Positions 56,848 to 64,000 of a stretch of 64,000 nt of DNA are shown one piece after another (positions within the stretch are counted from its first letter, which is position 1; every line of letters begins with the position of its first letter). The notes under the pieces are model-generated. The model searched no databases. It worked only from the letters and a program-made list of their open reading frames with translations, and had not been told where the DNA came from. Origin of the DNA: Chrysomallon squamiferum. Taxonomy: Eukaryota; Mollusca; Gastropoda; Neomphalida; Peltospiridae. The stretch spans positions 11,736,864 through 11,800,863 of the forward strand of contig CM022674.1 in assembly GCA_012295275.1 (NCBI GenBank), written 5' to 3'. The position numbers and the translations under genes are program-made.

Positions 56848-56959
56848 AAGCAGGACTGAACCAATAACGTAGAGTTTTAATTCCAGTGAATTTTTGTGTT
56901 GCATCACTTAGACCCGATTTTGATTTCACCATGAATAGGCATACATATACACACAATCG

Positions 56960-56990
<31 letters not shown>

Positions 56991-56999
56991 GTTGTTGTT

Positions 57000-57033
<34 letters not shown>

Positions 57034-57396
57034 TCATTTAGCGTACACTGGTAACAACAAACAATAATTTAAATGTTGAAGCAAAGAATCGATACATGTA
57101 AGTGATAGCATCAGCTTTCCCGATCCAACGGATATCACACGACTGATTAATCAAAGAGCAAGAAATATATAAAAGCCTTTTTTTTTTGGTACCCACTCTT
57201 TTAGTTGCTGATAAAAGTTGACCCGCTGCTAAAGGAAGAGAGTCACCCACGGATTAGTGACAGCTTGTTTTCTCGCCTGTTATCATTACTGTTAATCTGT
57301 GTCATTACTGTTAATCTGTGTTTCTCGACTTCTGAGATCATTACATGTATTCACTGCGATGGGCATATATTTACCTTTCATTATAACATTAATTTT

Positions 57397-57447
<51 letters not shown>

Positions 57448-57838
57448 TATTCATCTGTTTATTTTGAATCAGATACATAGGTGTATATATATATGACTGT
57501 GTGCGTGCAACTGTCTCTCTCTGTGTGTATGTTTCGTCCCACTCTCAGATCATTTAGAACAAGCTGCCTATAACTGATAAATCTTAAAAGTAAATAATCA
57601 TTTAATCAAAAAGAAATCTCTCTAAATGAAAACTACAATTACAAACAACAACAAAGATGATGATGATCATCATCATCATAATAATAAAGTCCTCATAATC
57701 ATCGTTACTATTATCATCTTAGTACTAATAATATCATAACTTGTTCATGGGAAAAACATTAATAAAAAAAAAAAAAAAAAAAAAAATTATATTAAACTCA
57801 CATGTTCCAAGCAGAATTATAGAAAAAAACTTTTCCAT
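54126..57838 (-). CDS. Ser/Thr-rich single-pass membrane protein, copy A; last exon frameshifted
   Basis: Exons on the minus strand: 57838-57802 (signal peptide, [12 protein letters not shown]), 56358-56007, 54904-54683, 54446-54126. Phases are 1, 2, 2. Product: signal peptide ending about FVAVSHG, a short Ser/Thr-rich ectodomain, a membrane helix ([20 protein letters not shown]), then a cytoplasmic tail with [19 protein letters not shown], an acidic exon 3, and exon 4 ([13 protein letters not shown]). In exon 4, one base is missing near 54389 relative to copy B (ACTGAAAAAG against ACTGGAAAAAG). As written, translation stops at 54338, while the alternative frame stays conserved to 54126. Exon 3 uses a GTTTGT donor. 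It is a type I membrane protein by topology. I recognise no named family, so a receptor, adhesion or mucin-like role is only a guess. It may be a young pseudogene, or the indel may be an assembly error. Confidence 0.65.
55182..55238. repeat. (CA)n microsatellite
   Basis: About 57 bp of CA in intron 2 of copy A; absent from copy B, which lost this region. Confidence 0.95.
56687..56848. repeat. (TA)n with TACA interruptions
   Basis: About 160 bp of TA dinucleotides with ATACATAC blocks in intron 1 of copy A. Tyr/Ile frames on both strands are artefacts. Confidence 0.95.
56940..57460. repeat. ATT/GTT and AAT trinucleotide tracts in intron 1 of copy A
   Basis: (ATT)n and (GTT)n at about 56968-57032 and (AAT)n at 57399-57447, with unique sequence between. 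No exon was found. Confidence 0.85.
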
Positions 57839-57879
57839 TTTAATAAATTATTTTGAGTACTATCCAGTTCGATGTCAGT

Positions 57880-57950
57880 ATTATAAAGTGACGAAGGGAA
57901 AACACTAACAGTTGTTTTTAATTAGTGATAGATTTATTTGAATGACGTCA
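57880..57950 (-). promoter_or_regulatory. probable promoter of copy A: CRE and TATA-like box
   Basis: On the minus strand, a full palindromic TGACGTCA (57943-57950) lies about 105 bp upstream of the start codon, and a TTTATAAT box (about 57880-57888) about 45 bp upstream. This spacing fits a TATA promoter responsive to CREB/ATF-type factors. Function is inferred from motifs only. Confidence 0.4.
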
Positions 57951-60767
57951 CTGAAATCCTTTGTTAATATACAGCGGACTGTAGATTAACATCTATTATA
58001 TCAGAAATGTAATATGAGTATTTTAATCCGCTTGAAAAAAAAAATAGAGTCTATTGTTATGTAATACGATCTATTCAGTTATTCTATACAGTGTTTTTTG
58101 TATGACGTGTTAGTAACAGAAACACACACACACAGACAGATATACTTTATTAATGCATCAAACAAATATATATATGTATACATATATGTATGTCTCTCTG
58201 TGTGTGTGTGTTTTGTGAAATGTTAAAATAAACTTAACAGGGAGGTTACTCTCGGTTGTAAATCGTGACGAGATTGGAGTTTGAAAAGTGTTTGGACATT
58301 TAAATTGTTAAATATTTTATTTTGAATAATGAATTACATTTTAAAATGATCCTACGTCAATCGGAATTTTTAATTGCTGTAATGATTAAATATCGACCTT
58401 AGGTATACGTAGTTTCGATAACATATGGGCACTATAATGTTACAATTCTGCCTGATATTGTTCGTAATTTATTTATTATTGTTGTTGTTTATTTATTTAT
58501 TATTATTATTTATTTATTTATTTATTTATTTGTTTATTTATTTTTTAAACACAGGGTAGTTTTTACTTTACCTGTATTATTGTTAACTTTACAGATCTGC
58601 AGAAAATAAAAATTCCGTTTTTTTGGTTTTATTATTATTCTTTTTTGTTGTTGTTGTTGTTGTTGTTGTTGTTCGTTTTCGTGTTTTTTTTCTTTGAATT
58701 GTTTTAATGCCTTAAATACAAGATACTGAGAATCTTAATATCCACCACACACCACCAAGTATCCTTGAATAGGGGTTTGTTCTGCTTGCTTCATTTCCAT
58801 ATCAAACATAATTGTGAAGTAGAATTATAACACATGCCTCAACAAACCAAGTAAAATTATTATTATTATTTTTTTTTTTTACCAAAAATGCTACAGAAAT
58901 GGATGCTTTGTTAAATATTAATGTCTTTACCGAGTAATTTTTTTTTTTTTTTTTTTTTTATTTTTTTTTTTTTTTTCACTGCCGTGGCAGTTCATAATTA
59001 CTTGGTATATCTGTTTTTATTATTTTAATTTAGAGTTATTTTGTTTTTTAAAACAATTCACCTCTTGACATCCAGTTACTCAGATGTCCTTCCATCATAT
59101 AACAATAAAAGATCGTGAAATTCAAGTCTACCCCAGCCTTGTTCTCTAAGCACACTGTTAATAGATTGAGTAAACAGATTTATTATTTTTTAAATTGATT
59201 TTAGTTGTTTTAAACATGATATTTGGTACAACCATTATCTTACCTATTGTAGAGCTTTTGTTGCTGATCTTGTGAAAAACATGACACCAGTTACTTTATT
59301 AATATGTCACCTAAAACATATATGTAATGAAGCCAATCCAGTAATCACTAATTATGTTCATCACTGTTAAAGTTCTAATCAGTACATATCTTTTGCATGA
59401 ATTTCACTATAAATTTAATGTCTTTTAGCATCTTTTCTTTGAAATCTCTGCACCAGTATTTCTTTCTTTTATAACGTTTTTCTTTTTTATTATTATTTTT
59501 TTTTTTTTTTTTTATTTTTGTAGAAATAGTAATCCAATTTTATTTTATCAGTTTTTGTCATATGTCTCTGTAAATGATAGCTTGGCATAATAAATATTAA
59601 TATTTATAATAATAATAATATAAAAGTCTCTTTATTTTTAATTTAAATGGAAGGCATAAAAATAATAAAACAAGTCTGTATATATAAAGAAGTAACAAAT
59701 ATTTGGTTTATGATTATACCAATTCTATTGACATAAGAAAAACAAGTATAATACAAAAAAGAGTAACATCCAGTATAACTTTTAGTCAGTGTTTTTAATA
59801 AAATGATAGTTATCCAGAGCTAAGTATATTAGACTTTATTTCGTGTCAGTCTTTGCTAAAACATAGATAATGATTGATAAAACCATAGTAAGATAGACAC
59901 ATAAGAATTTCTTGTGTTTGTTTTATTTGTTTTTGTTAACTTACCTTTTCTGACAATAAATTATAAAAATAACAGAAAAGGATTTTCAGAATATACACCA
60001 CGAAGTAACACGATTATAATAATTTTAATAATACAAGAAAAGCAAATGTGACATAGTTACAATATAAGCTAACAACATAAAGTATGGTCTTCATTTATTA
60101 AGAAGCTTGGATATATCCAAGTAATAAAATTAAATTTTAATAGTTGGAAGTCATTGCTGAATCAAAGACAGTGATTAACAATTATTAATAAAACGACAGT
60201 AAACAGAAGTATACAAAATGTGCTTTATTTGTTTGTAAGGATTAGTAAACAAAAATCCCTTTTTATCTTTTTTAAAATTATTGTTTCATATATAATTGTT
60301 TTTGAAAAGTGTATCTTTGGGACTGCAAGATCACTTTAATTTATTAGTAATAGTTAGTCTGTGCCTTGGTGTAAGCTTTTCAGTTTCAGTCATAAAGCCT
60401 AGCAAACTGAGTTATTGCGTTGAAGAAATTTCTTTTTCCTTTTGGACATTCTATTACTGGATATAGTTCCTAACTAGTGAAATGAAGGTCACCAATGTTG
60501 CATACAAATTTAGTTAATACACGAAATAAAACTACACTTTTAAAATTATTTTATTTTGTTTAAAAAAAAGAAGAAAAAAAGAAATGCGTATTATAGATAT
60601 CAGTTTCCATATTTTTTTGTGAACTTTTACACTAATATTCAAGCTTATAATCTTATTAAGATATAATCGTTTACAATGCCTTTATAAACATACATATATA
60701 ATCCTAGGCGTATCCTTAACACATATATAACCAACCCAGTTCTTCAGATTGTTACAGTAAATAATAA

Positions 60768-60795
60768 TAATAGCAATAATAATAATAATAATTTT

Positions 60796-60864
<69 letters not shown>
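60768..60864. repeat. (AAT)n microsatellite
   Basis: About 97 bp of AAT units with one T-rich interruption; counterpart of the (ATT)n at 53778-53822 in copy A but in the opposite phase of strand composition. Confidence 0.93.
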
Positions 60865-61065
60865 TATCTTTAAGACTGAGCAGTATACAGAATGTGTGGA
60901 AAAAAAAGTATGTTTGTATTGTAATTAGACTATGAGTTACGGGACTTGATTTGCAAAAACACATATTAATAGCAATAGTAAAAATATTTTGATTCTAATT
61001 TCGTATGAAATGAAGTCTAAGCTATTTCGGACCGGTCTGCTTTCGTACTGTTATCTGTTAATGTT

Positions 61066-61354
61066 TCATCTCCATTGTTTTGGTCGTCTGTTACTAATCT
61101 CGTCATTGACGGCAGGGACATAGGATATGACGGCATTTGCAGAAGCCGAACCAGCGCCATTTTCTGATTTATCTAGTTCCGGACCACCGTTGTCTTCTTC
61201 GTTTTCTTCAACACTGCTTTTTCCAGTTTTCACTCGGACATATTTTTTAATGGACTTGAAGAACGTGGCGATTTGTCGTTTTCTGTGTGAAGAAAACAGG
61301 ACGATTTTAGTTGCACGATTTCAATAACATTTACAATATATGCAGACGTATATT

Positions 61355-61387
<33 letters not shown>

Positions 61388-62008
61388 CAGCCATGGAGCA
61401 AGATATTTAACGCATAAATTAACTACAATGAAAATGTACAAAATGATAAGAGGCAGGGTAGTTAAAACACATTTTCCTATAATAAATAATAGAAGAAAAA
61501 GATTACAGGAACTTTTCTTTTGTTTCTGTCTTCTTCTTCTGACTACTAATGCTACTTTTCTGCTATTATTACTACTACTGCAGTCTCGACTATGACAACT
61601 GATATTTAATACTGCTTCAGCTACTAACACTTCTACTTCAATGATAATAATTACTGTTACTATTACTATTAAAATGTTATTTTTATAATTTGGTTTTAAT
61701 TAATACTAATTATAATAACAGAACAAGACGTCGTCGGGCATGTACCGATGAAGACATTTCCCGTTTTTGCCTTGACGTCATTTCGTACATGCATTTTAAT
61801 GACAAATCTAAACTACAGGACAGATATCAATGATTTACTCTCTGAGTTCAGTTTCATTCTATCTTCCACAATACGAAATGACGTCACGATCAAAATTAAA
61901 ATTCAACTAGGCTTTGTCTTCGTTATGTTTTTAGCATTTAATAAATATTGGTCGCCATAAACCATTAAAGTAATAGCAATGACTACTAAGAGGAAACATT
62001 TATAATGA

Positions 62009-62046
<38 letters not shown>

Positions 62047-63310
62047 AACAAAAGTTTAGTAAATAAATTTACTTTTCTGATGCAACTTTGGTTGACTCAG
62101 TCTGAATAGTATCCACCTCTGCGTGACTCTTTTGTGAGGATGTATTTTCCTCTGCTGAACTGAGATCCACCGTACAAGCATCGATACGTCTGTCTACGTT
62201 CGATTCTAACTGTTTGAAATTTATCAACTCTGTGTTATTTCTGAATACAAACTTTCTTTTCTTGCGATAGCGGTGTTGAAAAAGGACAAATATTAAAATG
62301 AACAGTAGGATGAATGATACACTGAGCGACAAAGAAAATGCCAAAGCTCCCTGTCTTCCGAACATGCATTCGGTTGTCGATGTGGTGTTGTATGTTGTGG
62401 TTGTAATTTGTGAAGTTGACTCAGTTGATGAAGTTGCCTGTGTGGTTTCAGGTGTTGCAAAAGTAGTCTGTGTTGTTGACTCAGTTGATGGATTTGCCTG
62501 TGTGGTTTCAGGTGCCGTGGTATCAGTCTGTGTTTGATGAAAAGGTGCCGTGGTATCAGTCTGTGTTGTTGACTCAGTTGATGGAGTTGCCTGTGTGGTT
62601 TCAGGTGCCGTGGTATCAGTCTGTGTTGTTGACTCAGTTGATGAAGTTGCCTGTGTGGTTTCAGGTGTTGTAAAAGTAGTCTGTGTACTTGACTCAGTTG
62701 ATGGATTTGCCTGTGTGGTTTCAGGTGCCGTGGTATCAGTCTGTGTTGTTGACTCAGTTGATGGAGTTGCCTGTGTGGTTTCAGGTGCCGTGGTATCAGT
62801 CTCTGTTGTTGACTCATTTGATGGAGTTGCCTGTGTGGTTTCAGGTGCCGTGGTATCAGTCTGTGTTGTTGACTCAGTTGACTCAGTTGATGAAGTTGCC
62901 TGTGTGGTTTCAGGTGCCGTGGTATCAGTCTGTGAAGTTGACTCATTCGATGAAGTTGCCCGTCTGGTTTTAGTTGCCGTTGTATCAGTCTCTGAATTAG
63001 ACTCAGCTAATGAAGTTGCCCGTGTTGTTTTAGGTGCCATGGTAACAGCCTGTGAAGTTGACTCAGTTGATGAAGTTGCCTGTGTGGTTTTAGGTGCCGT
63101 AGTAACAGCCTGTGAAGTTGACTCAGTTGATGAAGTTGCCTGTGTGGTTTTAGGTGCCGTGGTAAATCTGTGAAGTTGACTCAGTTGATGAAGTTGCCTG
63201 TTTGGTTTTAGGTGTCGTGGAAGTAGTCTGTGGAGATGATGAAGACAAAGAAGTTGCCGATGAAGGTTCTGCATCTTGAAACCACAATGACAGATTGCTT
63301 ACAAGGAGAA
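61066..63310 (-). CDS. mucin-like Thr/Ser-rich membrane protein, copy B (5' exon outside the window)
   Basis: Exons on the minus strand: 63310-62073 and 61282-61066. The first begins phase 2 with LLVSNLSL, the likely end of a signal peptide whose start exon is to the right. The ectodomain has about 13 tandem repeats of ~20 residues (TTAPETTQATPSTESTTQTD), dense in Thr/Ser and so probably heavily O-glycosylated. A membrane helix ([20 protein letters not shown]), a basic stop-transfer RYRKKRK and a cytoplasmic tail nearly identical to copy A follow. Splicing straight to exon 4 ([13 protein letters not shown]) keeps the frame, because the missing exon 3 is symmetric (222 bp). A 2-bp deletion near 63165 breaks the frame between the first and second repeats; a 14-bp deletion near 61097 changes the C-terminus. 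Function unknown. Confidence 0.65.
61772..61886. promoter_or_regulatory. pair of palindromic CREs in intron between exons 2 and 4 of copy B
   Basis: TGACGTCA occurs in CTTGACGTCATTTCG (about 61773) and in AAATGACGTCACGATC (about 61878). The aligned copy A positions read TGACGTCG (about 55670) and TGATGTCA (about 55773), each with one mismatch. Possible enhancer sites; motif evidence only. Confidence 0.3.
62012..62043. repeat. (GATA)n microsatellite
   Basis: About 8 GATA units just outside the donor of the copy B mucin-like exon. Confidence 0.95.
62400..63200 (-). repeat. 60-bp coding minisatellite encoding the mucin-like repeats
   Basis: About 13 units of 60 bp, one shortened to 33 bp (near 62515-62545) and one lengthened by a 9-bp duplication of GACTCAGTT (near 62875). 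A 180-bp higher-order pattern (APETTQATP / APETTQANP / F-TPETTQATS types) is visible twice. Copy A has only one recognisable unit ([10 protein letters not shown]), so expansion followed the duplication or was lost from copy A. Confidence 0.93.
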
Positions 63311-64000
63311 CTAAATTTAATAGGAAAACATCATTTTGATTGTTGTTGTTTTTATTGTTGTTATTGTGTTGAATTAAAATAAATAAATAAATAAACAGGA
63401 TTTAAAAGCGGACACAAGCACACATTAATCTGAATATAAAAGAGTATTAGCATTATCTTCGTTTTCATTTTATTTTATTTTTTAAATTTTCTCTCTGTTT
63501 TACATTACATAACATAATCAGACTGATTTTATTTAACATACAGGTTGGACTGGGAAATAATGGTTAAAATTTTTTAAAACTTTATTAAGAAACCTGCATA
63601 TTAAATAGACTGTCAAAGTACTGATGACATACATCTCATCTTACAAATGATTTTTTTTAACTTTTTTGCGATATATATGAATGTATGTGCACGCATTCGT
63701 GCAACCGCATACACACGCATATATACAAAAACACTCGCTCACGTTATATCTAAAGTTAAAAACTGTGTTTTGTTACTGATACAATGATGTGGAGTTTAAT
63801 GGAAGAGCAATCAGAAAACAGTCAGCTTCGTCCGCATTCACTGTCACCAGAAAAATAACAATATATGAAAAACATTAACGACAAATTAATTTATTTAGAA
63901 TACTAAAGCAGTATGTATATATATGTAAGTGGATGTGTGAATATGTATGTATGTATATATGTATATGTATATATGTATATATATATATATACATACTTTA
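63311..64000. other. intron 1 of copy B, partial
   Basis: Matches intron 1 of copy A up to about 63680 and ends in TATG/TA simple sequence. No signal-peptide exon like the one at 57802-57838 was found here, so it should lie beyond the right edge. Confidence 0.5.

Larger units (their letters stand above)
58600..63680. repeat. segmental tandem duplication, copy B
   Basis: Counterpart of about 49900-56680 (see that entry for landmarks). It contains a copy of sequence downstream of the LIM gene (58.6-60.7 kb) that is now detached from any LIM gene, then the second membrane-protein gene. It also has long poly-T tracts (58938-58976, 59495-59516) and (AAT)n at 60768-60864. The right boundary lies near or beyond 63.7 kb. 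Confidence 0.85.

Noticed and set aside
56578-57037. Tyr/Ile-rich frames on both strands
   Set aside because: TA/TACA and ATT simple repeats in intron 1 of copy A.
61311-61630. ORFs on both strands at the copy B exon 3 position (for example starting MLVAEAVLNIS)
   Set aside because: They run across a remnant of exon 3 fused to intron sequence and in frames unlike copy A exon 3.
62298-63173. Val/Asp/Cys-rich plus-strand frames (VVSVCVVDSVDG repeats)
   Set aside because: Antisense of the Thr/Ser mucin repeats, whose minus-strand frame continues into a membrane helix and spliced tail.

Overview
The window is nuclear DNA from an animal: AT-rich, crowded with microsatellites, with intron-split genes that have ordinary GT-AG splice sites. 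Gene content (neprilysin-like peptidase, large C2H2 factor, CHORD co-chaperone, zyxin/LPP-type LIM protein), long TCTG/TTTA/AAT tracts and a dispersed motif ending in repeated CATT fit a lophotrochozoan, probably a mollusc. That placement is inference. No viral, plasmid, CRISPR or bacterial features were seen.

Layout. (1) About 2.7-19.5 kb, plus strand: 22 exons of a membrane metallopeptidase of family M13 (neprilysin-like), complete at its C-terminus; the first coding exon is uncertain. (2) 19.5-25.7 kb: no gene seen; probable 3' UTR, then AT-rich intergenic DNA. (3) 25.7-34.7 kb, plus strand: promoter-like region, a 5' UTR intron and one giant coding exon with 42 C2H2-type zinc fingers, plus two more in a tail separated by a pair of compensating frame changes. 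(4) 40.2-41.8 kb, plus strand: a complete two-exon CHORDC1/Morgana gene with a canonical heat-shock element just upstream. (5) 44.0-49.1 kb, plus strand: a complete zyxin/LPP/TRIP6-family gene with three LIM domains and two FPPPPP motifs. (6) 49.9-63.7 kb: an old tandem segmental duplication. Each copy carries sequence from downstream of the LIM gene plus a minus-strand gene for a Ser/Thr-rich single-pass membrane protein that I cannot assign to a family. Copy A (54.1-57.8 kb) has a short ectodomain. Copy B (61.1-63.3 kb, 5' end outside the window) has gained about 13 mucin-like repeats of 20 residues and has lost exon 3.

The most unusual signal is inside the M13 gene. Several introns carry tandem arrays whose unit is a copy of the neighbouring exon/intron junction: about 25 nt of exon end plus the 5' splice site, or an acceptor plus the first ~20 nt of the exon. 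This is clear after the exons ending at 7141 and 10856 and before the exon starting at 12773, and weaker at other junctions. The result is runs of decoy splice sites. I did not see this in the CHORD or LIM genes.

Several otherwise conserved reading frames carry small indels (33.93 and 34.08 kb, 54.39 kb, 63.16 kb). Residual long-read assembly error is a real possibility and affects how the zinc-finger and mucin-like genes are interpreted. The genes do not form one pathway; each is described separately.
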